DNA from: Myxococcales bacterium
GTDB lineage: Bacteria > Myxococcota_A > Polyangia > Fen-1088
Reading direction: 5' to 3'
Assembly (NCBI GenBank): GCA_003153015.1
Contig: PMBS01000270.1
Location: 12,062 to 46,254 of the forward strand
DNA: 34,193 nucleotides
The notes below the pieces were generated by a model. It searched no databases and was not told where the DNA came from. It saw nothing but the letters and a program-made list of their open reading frames with translations. This document shows positions 10,647-18,789 of this stretch, piece after piece (within the stretch, counting starts at the first letter, position 1; every line of letters starts with the position of its first letter). Both the position numbers and the translations under genes were made by a program.

Positions 10647-11410
10647 GCACCCTCGACGTCGTGGTGCTGGTCGTGCCTTGCTACAACGAGGCCGCCCGCC
10701 TGGACGCGGCGGCCTTCACCACAATGGTCGACGAGATTGCCGGCCTGAACTTGCTGTTTGTCGACGATGGCTCACTCGATGACACAGCGGAGGTTCACCA
10801 GCGTCTGTGCGCGGCCCGGCCTGGTCGGGTCGCATCCCTGGTTTTGCCCTGCAACCAGGGCAAAGCTGAGGCCGTGCGCCAGGGGCTGCTGCACGCCCTC
10901 GCCGGGCCGGCTGCCTGGGTGGGCTATCTGGATGCCGACCTGGCTACACCTCCGTCCGAAGTTCAGCGCCTGTGCACCCTGCTTGCGGGCCAAGACCAGT
11001 TCGACGTGCTGCTCGCTGCGCGGGTCAAGCTGATGGGGCGAAGCATCGATCGCAACGCCGGCCGCCACTATCTCGGCCGGGTCTTTGCCACGGCCGCCTC
11101 GCTGGTGCTGCGCATGCCGGTGTACGACACCCAATGCGGAGCCAAGCTGCTGCGGCGATCGACGGCCTTGACCCACGCCCTGGCCGCCCCTTTCCGGGGC
11201 CGGTGGACGTTCGACGTGGAGCTGCTGGGACGACTGGTGACCGGCGCGCCGGGCATCGCGCCGGTGCCCCCGCAACGCATACACGAGGAGCCGCTGCTGG
11301 TTTGGCGTGACGTGGGGGGCTCCAAACTCAACCCCACGCAGGTGCTGCAAGCGGGGCTGGATTTGGCGCTGATCGGGCGCGATCTGGCCCGACAGCGACG
11401 AGCGCGCTGA
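10643..11410 (+). CDS. Family 2 glycosyltransferase, dolichyl-phosphate-mannose-synthase-like
   Basis: A 255-residue GT-A fold enzyme that probably moves a sugar from a nucleotide donor to a polyprenyl phosphate. VVPCYNEAARL (about residues 11-21) and LFVDDGSLDDT form the nucleotide-binding start. GYLDADLATPP holds the DxD-like metal/donor site (Asp97-Asp99). YDTQCGAKLLRRS and the following FDVELLGR fit the acceptor and catalytic region of DPM1-like members. No C-terminal membrane helices are present, so it is the soluble/peripheral type. The ATG overlaps the methyltransferase stop. With the YfhO-like gene it makes a plausible set: this enzyme charges the lipid carrier and the membrane protein uses it. 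This role is inference from context. Confidence 0.88.
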   Translation: MSTLDVVVLVVPCYNEAARLDAAAFTTMVDEIAGLNLLFVDDGSLDDTAEVHQRLCAARPGRVASLVLPCNQGKAEAVRQGLLHALAGPAAWVGYLDADLATPPSEVQRLCTLLAGQDQFDVLLAARVKLMGRSIDRNAGRHYLGRVFATAASLVLRMPVYDTQCGAKLLRRSTALTHALAAPFRGRWTFDVELLGRLVTGAPGIAPVPPQRIHEEPLLVWRDVGGSKLNPTQVLQAGLDLALIGRDLARQRRAR

Positions 11411-11415
11411 CCTCC

Positions 11416-11973
11416 TTAGATCTGGGTGAGGGTGGCGGTCCCGACATCCCAGGACCCGGCACTATTGAAGATCCGCGACGCCCCCAGGTGCACACCGGGC
11501 GCGATCCCAAGCCCATAGAGGTAGCCGTTTGCATCCTGGGTGCCGGCTGCGTTGGGATCAGGAGGCGCACCGCCAATGATGGCGAGGTTGATGGTGCCGT
11601 GACCGGCCGGGTCGTATCCACCAAATTCGCTCGTGTAGTTGACAATGGACTGGATCCCCGCAGCCAGGTCCGGGTGTCCGACCGGCAGCGCACCGTTGTC
11701 AGCGCCCGAATCCGTCACATCGACCTTGATCCGCGCCAGATTCGCGGCAGTGAGCCCGCGCGCGGTCAGCCAACTCTGGTAGCCGGGCCCGGTCGGCACT
11801 CCACTGGCGTCGATACTGCCCGCCGTGATCACCCCCTGACGCTCATCCATGAGTTTCGGCAAGAGGTAGGGCTCGATCCAGTAGACGTCGGAGCCGAGCG
11901 TGAAGCAGGCGCCTGGCGCCGACTGAGCACCCTGGCTTGACGATGGCGGGGCTCGCCGATAGGGTATACCCAT
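11416..11973 (-). pseudogene. Subtilisin-like (S8) serine protease remnant
   Basis: The minus-strand frame encodes the front half of an S8 catalytic domain. DVYWIEPYLLPKLMDERQG resembles the junction of propeptide and catalytic domain. VDVTDSGADNG has the catalytic Asp (Asp112 counted from an upstream ATG at 12045), and YDPAGHGT has the catalytic His (His149). The frame stops at 11418-11416, soon after APGVHLGASRIFNS, so the part with the catalytic serine (GTS motif) is missing. A signal peptide and complete propeptide are also absent; recognisable homology begins near 11910. Upstream, the frame overlaps the start of the divergent TPR gene. It lies tail to tail with the glycosyltransferase, 5 bases apart. 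Best explained as a decayed gene fragment; a functional product is unlikely. Confidence 0.6.
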
Positions 11974-12820
11974 GCGGTACGTTGTAGCAATGGCGGCATT
12001 GCTCACGCTTTCAGCTGGCGTGGCGCGTGGGGATGACCAAGGCACGGCCCGCGACCACTACATAAAGGGCACGCGGGCCTACGAACTCGGCCTCTATGAC
12101 GAGGCCATCGCCGAGTACATGGCGGCGTACAAGGCGAAGGATGATCCTGCCCTGCTCTTCAATCTCGGGCAGGCTCACCGGCTGGCGGGCCACGCTGCCG
12201 AGGCGTTGCGCTTCTACAAGACCTATCTGGCAAAGCTGCCTGAGGCGGCCAACCGCGCCGATGTGGAGTCGAAGATCCGGGAGCTGAAGGAAATAGTCGA
12301 GAAGCAGAAATCGTCGCAAGCGGAACCTCCGGCGGTCTCGGGCGCGAGCAACCCGCCGGCCGGCACTGGGCCGGCGCCACCAGGGCCAGTGCCGGGTGAA
12401 ACCGGCGTCGGGCTGGAGGTCGGCGTGGGCGGCCCGGCCGCGGCAGTCGTGAACGAGGCTCTCCCTGAGGCAGGGCAGCCGGGCCGGGGCAAGAGGCTAG
12501 CGGGGGTCGTGCTGGCGGCCAGCGGTCTTGCCCTGGTGGGCGCCGGCATCGCCTTTGGCGTGCTCGCGAAGCGAGACGGCGACCAGCTCAGCCGGCTCGA
12601 CCAGCAAGGGGGCGTGTTTGATCCATCGACAGAAAGCGCCGGCCAGCTGGACCAGGTGTTCGAGGGCATCTTCATCGGCATTGGCGCGGCTGCGGTTGCC
12701 ACCGGCGCTGTCCTCTATTATCTGGGCGCTCGCACCGGCCAAGCCGCTCGTCAGGCAATCACCGTCTCGCCGGCCGTGGCCGCCCATTGCACCGGTGCCA
12801 CCTTGCGGATGGTTTTCTAA
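11972..12820 (+). CDS. Secreted or membrane-anchored TPR-repeat protein
   Basis: A 282-residue envelope protein. Residues 1-20 form a signal peptide ending in SAGVARG. Residues 27-95 contain TPR-type helices (YIKGTRAYELGLYDEAIAEY, ALLFNLGQAHRLAGHAAEAL). A short charged helix and a Pro/Gly-rich linker follow, then two hydrophobic stretches (about 172-190 and 226-250). This layout is frequent in Myxococcota, usually of unknown function in protein-protein contacts at the envelope. The ATG at 11972 has AGGG 7 bases upstream. A weak promoter match (TTGACG at 11937, TAGGGT at 11960) would put transcription start almost on the ATG. Its stop shares a base with the next ATG, so it forms an operon with the lipoprotein gene. 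Confidence 0.75.
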   Translation: MRYVVAMAALLTLSAGVARGDDQGTARDHYIKGTRAYELGLYDEAIAEYMAAYKAKDDPALLFNLGQAHRLAGHAAEALRFYKTYLAKLPEAANRADVESKIRELKEIVEKQKSSQAEPPAVSGASNPPAGTGPAPPGPVPGETGVGLEVGVGGPAAAVVNEALPEAGQPGRGKRLAGVVLAASGLALVGAGIAFGVLAKRDGDQLSRLDQQGGVFDPSTESAGQLDQVFEGIFIGIGAAAVATGAVLYYLGARTGQAARQAITVSPAVAAHCTGATLRMVF

Positions 12821-13947
12821 TGCTGACACCTTCGCGATATGGGTGGGTCGCAGGCCTGCTGCTGGTGGGCTGCTATTCGCCGAGCTATCACAATGGTCAT
12901 CTCCAGTGCACGTCTTCCGGAGAATGCCCGGAGGGCTACCACTGCGCGGCGGATAATACCTGCTGGCAAGAAGGTCACAATCCCGACGCAGCCCAGGAAC
13001 CCTGGGATGCCGGCAACCCAGACGTGCCATCGGCGAGCGAGGACAGCGGCCAGAGCGAAGACGCAATCTCAGTCTTTGAAGTTGATCTTGCCAGCAGTGA
13101 TGCGCCCGAATCGCCCGAGGCTCCGGCGCCCGACGCCGTGGCCCTGGACGCCCCAGGCGACGGGCCGGTGGACGCTGCCATCGAGCCGGATGCGCTGGAC
13201 GCGGGCTTGACAGACGACAGCGGGAAAGTGACCGTGCCGCTCGCCGAGTTCGCGAATGATTACGCCATCGTCGTCTGCACCAAGAACTTTCGCTGCTGCA
13301 CCCAGGCTGACCTCAAGGGGAAGTCGCTGGCGACCTGCGAGTCGAACATTGTGAGCCAGTTGCAGAGCGGAGTTCAGGCGATCTCCGACGGGATCGATCG
13401 CGGGCGCACGGTCTACAATCCGGATCGGGCGTACCAGTGTCTGCACGGAATTGCATTGGTAGACTGTCCGTCTTGGCCGATAGGCGCCGAGGACACCCTT
13501 CCCGCGGGGTGTGGCGCCATCGTCAGCCCTCAGGTCACTTCCGGGGGCGCCTGTCGGAGTGCAGTGGAATGCACCACCGGTTTCTGTTCGGGCGCGAGCT
13601 CAACCACCGACGGCACGTGCCTGCCCAGGGCCGCGAGCGGCGAAATCTGCACCCAGGTCTTGTTCCAGAATAGTTGCCAGGAGGGGCTCTTCTGCGATTC
13701 GACCAACATCTGTTCCGCAACCGAGCCGGAAGGGTCTGCTTGCACGCAAGCGAGGAACTGCATCAGCCGGACCTGCAGCGTCGTGCCTGATGCGGGTGCC
13801 GGCAGTGTTTGTGTGCCGGCGGAGTGCTATTCGTCGGGGCCGTTGCTGCCAGCCGGTTGCTCGATGGGCGGCCGGCCATCGGCATTCCCTGGCGTTGTCC
13901 TGCTGGTGGTCGGGGCAGCTTGCTTGCGGCGTAGACGGTCTGCTTAG
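12820..13947 (+). CDS. Cys-rich lipoprotein with MYXO-CTERM-like tail
   Basis: A 375-residue surface or periplasmic protein of unknown function. The N-terminus is a lipoprotein signal with lipobox LLVGC (Cys about 18). Next come a Cys-rich knot (CTSSGECPEGYHCAADNTC) and an acidic Asp/Ala/Pro-rich linker (about residues 60-140). A globular part with many cysteines follows; repeated CRSAVECTTGFC, CQEGLFCDSTNIC and CTQARNCISRTC modules look like the small disulfide repeats of myxobacterial surface proteins. The C-terminus has GCSMGG, a hydrophobic helix (PGVVLLVVGAACL) and RRRRS, the layout of a MYXO-CTERM sorting signal. The start overlaps the stop of the TPR gene (TAATG). Having both a lipobox and a sorting tail is noteworthy. 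Confidence 0.78.
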   Translation: MLTPSRYGWVAGLLLVGCYSPSYHNGHLQCTSSGECPEGYHCAADNTCWQEGHNPDAAQEPWDAGNPDVPSASEDSGQSEDAISVFEVDLASSDAPESPEAPAPDAVALDAPGDGPVDAAIEPDALDAGLTDDSGKVTVPLAEFANDYAIVVCTKNFRCCTQADLKGKSLATCESNIVSQLQSGVQAISDGIDRGRTVYNPDRAYQCLHGIALVDCPSWPIGAEDTLPAGCGAIVSPQVTSGGACRSAVECTTGFCSGASSTTDGTCLPRAASGEICTQVLFQNSCQEGLFCDSTNICSATEPEGSACTQARNCISRTCSVVPDAGAGSVCVPAECYSSGPLLPAGCSMGGRPSAFPGVVLLVVGAACLRRRRSA

Positions 13948-13976
13948 GCCAGCAAATCCGCGCTAGAGTCTCTGCG

Positions 13977-16028
13977 ATGAATCTCTTCGCGGACCTGCAG
14001 GGCGCCGACGCGCGGCTGGGTGGCAAGGCCCGCTCGCTGGCGCTGCTTGCCGCTGCGGGACTGCCCACGCCGATGGGATTCGTGATCACCGACGGGCTTT
14101 TCCGCGCGATCGCTCCCTCGCTCGCGCTGCCCGAGCGCATCGACGATGCGGTACTTGCCGAGCTGGACCGCGCCCGGGCCGACCTGATGGCGGCGCCTTT
14201 CCCGGCAGGGTTTGCCCAGGAGCTGGCAGCGCGGCTTGCGCGAGACGCGGGAGCTCTCTGGTCGGTGCGGTCATCGTTCGCCGGCGAGGACGTCGCGGGC
14301 AGCCTGGGTGCGGGCGTCTATGAATCGCGGGTGGCGGTGCACGCCGACGAAGTCGAGAGAGCCATCCGCCAAGTGCTCGCCTCTGCCTTGTCCCCGGGCG
14401 CGGTGGCCTATGCCTTGGCCCATGGGTTGCGACCGGCGGCGCCGCCCTTGTCACTTTTGCTTCATCCCTATGTCCGCGGTGAGGCCGAGGGCAGCGCGGC
14501 CTGCGTGCGGGAACGCCCCGACGACCCGATCATCCAGGTACGGGCCGGGGCCTTAGCAGCCGCAGCAGCGACCCGGCTGCGCAGCGCCCTGGGTGCGCTG
14601 GTGCAGATGCAAGGCGCCGTCGAAGTGGAATGGGTGGTACGCGGAGAAAACCTGGTGTTCTTGCAGATGCGACCCTATCAGCCGCCGCCTGCGCTTGCCC
14701 CCTGGCGCGGTTGGGCTGACCTGGAAGCGGCCAGCGAATCTCGGGCTTCCTGGCAATGGGACCAGGCGCACAACCCCTTGCCGCTTTCTCCGGTTCACGC
14801 CGGCCTGGTTGCACTGGTCGACGAACGCTGCCGCATCGGAATCCGCCAGCGCGTGCTGGGACAGTATTTGTTCTGGGCACCCGATGCGCGGCCCGGGCCG
14901 GTGCCCATCTCGGTGCAGGACGCCCCTGCACGCTTTGCAGCCCTGCGCGCCGAGGTCGAGTCGCGCTTGGCCACGCTGGGGAACGAGCCGGCGTTGGAAG
15001 AAGCCATCGATCTTCTCCTGGCAGTTGAGGAGCCGATCTTCGGGATCATCCAGCCCGCGCTGCGTGCGGCGCGGGCAAACCTGGGGGAGTTCCTGCGCCA
15101 AGCAGCGCCGTCGGCGGTGCCCGCGCTTGGCCAGCTCTTGGCCGGCGTGAGGTCCATGGCCAGCGAGCGCCGTCAGCGGGCGGCAGAGTTGCGGTCAGCC
15201 AGAAACATGGAAGAGAGAGCGCGGGCGCAAGACCACTACCTCGTGCTTTTTGGCGACGAGACACCGGTGTGGGACGTGGCGATCCCCACCTGCCGCGAGG
15301 CCCCTCAAACCCTGTATAGTGAGGAGACCTACGGCCCCGATGCGCCAGTGGCGGCGGTGGGTGCGGAGCAGAGAGCCGAGGAAGTGGAAAAGCAGATCGC
15401 GCCTGCACGGCGCGAGGAATGGCGCCGGCTCCTGCGCCTGGCCCGAGAGGCGGCGGGGCTGGGCGAGGACGACGACTGGCTCTACGCTCGGGTGCAGGCC
15501 GCGCTTCGCCGCGCTCTGCTTTCTCTCGGCAAGAGATTGAACAGGATGGGTGCGCTGTCGGAGCCCATCGCGGTGTTCTTCTTGCCTCTGCCTCTCTTGC
15601 GATCTCTGGCCGCAGGAGCGCCTGCGCCAGTCGATTTGCGGGCCCAGGTGGAAGCCGGCCGCGCGGCGTGGGAGGCCGCGTGCCGGGATCCGCCCCCTGC
15701 TCCGGCTGCGCTCGACACGGTGTCAGTGCGGGGCGTGGGCACGGGCGGACGGGCGCTCGGGCGCGTGGTTCTGCACCGGCCCGTCAGCCCGCGCCCGGTG
15801 CCGGGGCGGATTCTCTTGGCGCCGACCTTGCTGCCCAGCGAGCTGCCCTTGCTGGTCGCGGCCGCGTTGGTGACCGAGACCGGCGGGCCGCTCGACCACG
15901 TCGCTGCCCAGGCGCGCGAGCGGCACTTGCCCGCGGTGGTCGGCGCGGCGGGCGCGTGCCGCCTCTTTCATGACGGCGATCTGGTGCTGGTCGACGCTGA
16001 CCGTGGGCTGGTGGTCAGGCTGGGATAG
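13977..16028 (+). CDS. PEP-synthase / rifampicin-phosphotransferase-like protein
   Basis: A 683-residue protein with the two ends of a phospho-transfer dikinase. The N-terminal part (about 1-230) matches the ATP-grasp PPDK_N domain: GGKARSLALLAAAGLPTPMGF, then WSVRSSFAGEDVAGSLGAG, in place of the usual VRSSATAED. The C-terminal part (about 580-683) is the swivelling phosphohistidine domain: ALVTETGGPLDHVAAQARER has the candidate catalytic His (His641), then VDADRGLVVRLG. The middle has WQWDQAHNPLPLSP and mostly helical sequence. The PEP-binding barrel is absent. This ATP-grasp/middle/His-domain order is that of rifampicin phosphotransferases and related enzymes. The acceptor is unknown, and antibiotic resistance should not be assumed. 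No strong ribosome site was seen; the ATG at 13977 gives the family N-terminus. Confidence 0.75.
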   Translation: MNLFADLQGADARLGGKARSLALLAAAGLPTPMGFVITDGLFRAIAPSLALPERIDDAVLAELDRARADLMAAPFPAGFAQELAARLARDAGALWSVRSSFAGEDVAGSLGAGVYESRVAVHADEVERAIRQVLASALSPGAVAYALAHGLRPAAPPLSLLLHPYVRGEAEGSAACVRERPDDPIIQVRAGALAAAAATRLRSALGALVQMQGAVEVEWVVRGENLVFLQMRPYQPPPALAPWRGWADLEAASESRASWQWDQAHNPLPLSPVHAGLVALVDERCRIGIRQRVLGQYLFWAPDARPGPVPISVQDAPARFAALRAEVESRLATLGNEPALEEAIDLLLAVEEPIFGIIQPALRAARANLGEFLRQAAPSAVPALGQLLAGVRSMASERRQRAAELRSARNMEERARAQDHYLVLFGDETPVWDVAIPTCREAPQTLYSEETYGPDAPVAAVGAEQRAEEVEKQIAPARREEWRRLLRLAREAAGLGEDDDWLYARVQAALRRALLSLGKRLNRMGALSEPIAVFFLPLPLLRSLAAGAPAPVDLRAQVEAGRAAWEAACRDPPPAPAALDTVSVRGVGTGGRALGRVVLHRPVSPRPVPGRILLAPTLLPSELPLLVAAALVTETGGPLDHVAAQARERHLPAVVGAAGACRLFHDGDLVLVDADRGLVVRLG

Positions 16029-16052
16029 CCCACCGTAGGCGGCAGCCGGATC

Positions 16053-16092
16053 CGGGGCCGGGACCGGCCGTCGGTTCCGGCCTCCGGCCCCG
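16053..16092. terminator. GC-rich hairpin between convergent genes
   Basis: CGGGGCCGG (16053-16061) and CCGGCCCCG (16084-16092) are perfect 9-base inverted repeats. Inside them CCGG at 16064 and CCGG at 16077 can extend the stem. It sits between the + gene ending at 16028 and the - gene ending at 16143, so it could stop transcription from both sides. No T-run follows on either strand, so it is not a standard intrinsic terminator. Confidence 0.5.
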
Positions 16093-16142
16093 CCGCCGCC
16101 CAACCGTTCGCTCAACCGGCTATGAATTTTCGGGCGGCGGAC

Positions 16143-16466
16143 CTATGCCAGCTTGACCGGCTCGGACGCTGGCACCGTGCCCGGACGTCGCTTCTCGTTC
16201 ACCCGCTCGCGCAACTCCTTGCCCACCTTGAAGAAGGCCAGGCGCTTGGGCTTGACGTGGACGGTGGCGCCGGTGCGCGGGTTGCGACCATCGTAGGCGC
16301 GGTACTGGCGCACGGTGAAGCTGCCGAAGCCGCGGATTTCGATGCCCTCGCCGCGCATCAGCGCGTCCGACATGGACGAAAAGATCTGGTCGACCAACAG
16401 CTCCGCCCGCGCCCAAGGGAACTTGAGCTTTTCCGCGATGACGGCGATGAGGTCGGCCTTGGTCAT
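16143..16466 (-). CDS. IHF/HU-family DNA-binding protein
   Basis: A 107-residue nucleoid protein that binds and bends DNA as a dimer. MTKADLIAVIAEKL is the usual first helix. IEIRGFGSFTVRQYRAYDGR (residues 42-61) leads to the flexible DNA-binding arm GRNPRTGATVHVKPKRLAFF, and GKELRERVN closes the fold. The conserved arm proline (Pro63) is in place. The arm and length look closer to IHF subunits than to HU, but alpha and beta cannot be told apart with confidence. The ATG at 16466 is chosen; an in-frame GTG lies two codons earlier. TATACT (16478-16483, - strand) upstream may be a -10 element. It is the last gene of a serS-led group on -. Confidence 0.93.
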   Translation of the reverse strand: MTKADLIAVIAEKLKFPWARAELLVDQIFSSMSDALMRGEGIEIRGFGSFTVRQYRAYDGRNPRTGATVHVKPKRLAFFKVGKELRERVNEKRRPGTVPASEPVKLA

Positions 16467-16502
16467 GGTCACAGGGAGTATAATCTATCCAAAAGCGCGG
16501 AC

Positions 16503-17375
16503 TTAGTCGAGAGGGCGTGCAGGCAAGGGGGAATTGCTGTCGGTTCGGTAGCGATAGGTCTTGAAGAAAGAGTACTCGCTGCAGTTGTGGCGGGCATAAA
16601 AATCGATGATGTCCCGCCACCCGAACTGTTTCTCGTCGACGCCTTCCTTGAACTCGCGCCACGAAAAAGTCTGCTGGCAGACGTCATGGCCGTGGAATCC
16701 TACATGACCGGCAAAGGTGCGTGGGTCGTAGAGAGTGGCGTTGGGCGGAAGACGTGACACGTAGTAGGCGGACAAGGCCGGCATTTCTACCACCTCGATG
16801 CGGTTTACGTCGACCGTCTCCTCCCTGCGATACAGGCATTCGGTTCGCAGGATAGTCTGGTTCGGCCCGATAGCCATAGCGTTGTGGGGGATCTCGCCCT
16901 TGTCCGAGCAGCGGTGCTTGTCCGCCACGCTGGTTTGAACGCGGTATGCGAGATACAGCGGCGTCCGGTTCTCGATGCGCAGAATCAGATGGTCCACGGC
17001 GATGGTCTGGCCTTCGATGACGGAGACTGCCTTGCTGATCTCCAGCGACACCCGGAGGTGTCGGGTTTCGATGGGGGCCTTGATGCGCAGACGCTGCTTC
17101 GCCTTCAGCTCGTCAAAGTACGCGTTGGGCTGCGTGATCTCTTCCCAGGAAGGGGCCTGGATTCCGTATGCCTTGGCGTCCTGTTCAAGCAAGGTGCGGT
17201 AGTAGACAGGCGAGAAGCGCATTTCGGAATGGATCATCGTCCTGGCCGGCGGCGGTGGACGCGGGCGCTCGGGTGCTGCTGGTGGTGCACTGACCGAATG
17301 CAGCACAAACACACCAACGCCGATGGCCATGGCGCCAGCCAACAGCACGGCGAGAGCAAGGGGTTTGCCTTCCAA
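16503..17375 (-). CDS. Membrane-anchored protein of unknown function
   Basis: A 290-residue protein that I do not recognise. Residues 5-28 form a single hydrophobic anchor without an obvious cleavage site, followed by a Pro-rich stretch (APPAAPERPRPPPPAR). The rest is soluble and probably periplasmic, with beta-like segments (HLRVSLEISKAVSVIEGQTI, DHLILRIENRTPLYLAYRV). Four cysteines occur in RCSDKG, TECLYR, DVCQQT and HNCSEY, enough for two disulfides. The best start is the TTG at 17375, 6 bases after the serS stop, because it puts the hydrophobic anchor at the N-terminus; a GTG or ATG further in would cut it. It is probably cotranscribed with serS and the IHF-like gene. Confidence 0.65.
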   Translation of the reverse strand: MEGKPLALAVLLAGAMAIGVGVFVLHSVSAPPAAPERPRPPPPARTMIHSEMRFSPVYYRTLLEQDAKAYGIQAPSWEEITQPNAYFDELKAKQRLRIKAPIETRHLRVSLEISKAVSVIEGQTIAVDHLILRIENRTPLYLAYRVQTSVADKHRCSDKGEIPHNAMAIGPNQTILRTECLYRREETVDVNRIEVVEMPALSAYYVSRLPPNATLYDPRTFAGHVGFHGHDVCQQTFSWREFKEGVDEKQFGWRDIIDFYARHNCSEYSFFKTYRYRTDSNSPLPARPLD

Positions 17376-17381
17376 GTCCGT

Positions 17382-18647
17382 CTACCCAAGGACGTCGCGT
17401 CCGCCGAAGTATGGTCGAAGAACCGCCGGCACGTCCAGCCTTCCGTCTGCGCGCTGGTAGGTTTCCAACACCCCGACCAGGGTGCGGGGCAGGGCCAGGC
17501 CGGATCCGTTCAAGGTGTGCACGAAGCGTGTCTTCTCCTGGCCGTCGCGGAAACGGATCTTGGCCCGCCGGGCCTGGAAGTCGCCGAAGTTGGAGCAGGA
17601 GCTGACCTCCAGCCACTCGCCACAGCCCGGTGCCCACAGCTCCAGGTCGAACTTGACCATGGCCGAGAACGACAGGTCGCCGGTACACATTTCCACCACC
17701 CGGTAGGGCAGCTCCAGCGCCTGGAGAACCTCCTCGGCGTCGGCGAGCAAACCTTGCAGCTCATCCATGGAGGATTCCGGGCGCACGAACTTCACCAGCT
17801 CGACCTTATCGAATTGGTGGCCGCGCTTGATGCCGCGGGTGTCGCGACCAGCGGCCATCTGTTCGCGCCGGAAGCAGGCGGTGCAGGCCACGTGCTTGAT
17901 GGGCAGCTTGTCGCCCTCCAAGATCTCGTCGCGATAGAGGTTGGTCACCGGCACCTCGGCGGTGGGGATGAACCAGAAATCCTCGATCGCGTCGTGGTAC
18001 AGGTTGTCGCCGAACTTGGGCAGGTTGCCAGTGCCCACCAGGGCTTCGCGCCGGACCATGTAGGGCGGCAGGATTTCGGTATAGCCGTGGCGGCTGGTGT
18101 GCAGATCCAGCATGAAACTGATGAGCGCCCGCTGCAGCCGCGCGCCCCAGTCCTTGAGGATGTAGAAGCGCGAACCAGAGATCTTCACCCCGCGGTCGAA
18201 GTCCAGGATGCCCCAGCGCGGGCCCAGATCCCAGTGCGGCTGGGGCGCAAATGCGTAGCTCCGCTTTTGGCCCTCTTCGCGCATCACGTGGTTTTCGCTT
18301 TCGTCTTTGCCCACGGGAACCGAGGGGTGGGGCAGGTTGGGCAGTTCCAGCAGCTTGCCGTCCAGGGCAAGCTCCTGTTGCGCCAACTCGGCGGCCAAGG
18401 ATTCGATTTTCTGCTTGAGCGCGGCGCCCTTGGCCTTCGCTTCTTCCCGTGCCGCTGGCGTCGGCGCCTTGGCGATCTCACGTGACAGGCGGTTCTGGTC
18501 GGCCTGGATGGTCTGGGAATCGTTCTTCAGCTTGCGCACGGCCTGATCAAGCGCAAGCACCGCGTCCAGGTCCACGGTGGATCCTAATTTAGCAAAGCCG
18601 GCGCGCACCTCGTCGGGCTTGTCTCTGATGAGTCGGATGTCGAGCAT
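17382..18647 (-). CDS. serS: Seryl-tRNA synthetase
   Basis: SerS charges tRNA-Ser (and tRNA-Sec) with serine. The 421-residue length is typical. The N-terminus MLDIRLIRDKPDEVRAGFAK leads into the long coiled-coil arm that touches the tRNA variable arm (about residues 30-100). The class II catalytic core has motif 2, FRREQMAAGRDTRGIKRGHQ (from Phe259), SSCSNFGDFQARR, and motif 3, GSGLALPRTLVGVLETYQ. The open frame continues upstream without a stop to 19121, but the family N-terminus fixes the ATG at 18647. TACACT at 18657-18662 (- strand) is a possible -10 box. It heads the minus-strand group. Confidence 0.97.
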   Translation of the reverse strand: MLDIRLIRDKPDEVRAGFAKLGSTVDLDAVLALDQAVRKLKNDSQTIQADQNRLSREIAKAPTPAAREEAKAKGAALKQKIESLAAELAQQELALDGKLLELPNLPHPSVPVGKDESENHVMREEGQKRSYAFAPQPHWDLGPRWGILDFDRGVKISGSRFYILKDWGARLQRALISFMLDLHTSRHGYTEILPPYMVRREALVGTGNLPKFGDNLYHDAIEDFWFIPTAEVPVTNLYRDEILEGDKLPIKHVACTACFRREQMAAGRDTRGIKRGHQFDKVELVKFVRPESSMDELQGLLADAEEVLQALELPYRVVEMCTGDLSFSAMVKFDLELWAPGCGEWLEVSSCSNFGDFQARRAKIRFRDGQEKTRFVHTLNGSGLALPRTLVGVLETYQRADGRLDVPAVLRPYFGGRDVLG

Positions 18648-18789
18648 GAGAGCAGCAGTGTACCCCAATCCCGCAATGGCCGCAGAAGGTCGTGGTCGTA
18701 GACCTGGTCGTGGCTCCCATTTTGACCACCCCGCAACGCTGGTACCTGTTTTCCCGCGGTTTTGCGAACGCGTGTAGATACAACAGACG

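Noticed and set aside
16884-18485. Plus-strand ORF of 533 codons opposite serS and the 290-residue gene
   Set aside because: serS motifs on the minus strand are unambiguous; the plus frame has no coherent domain.
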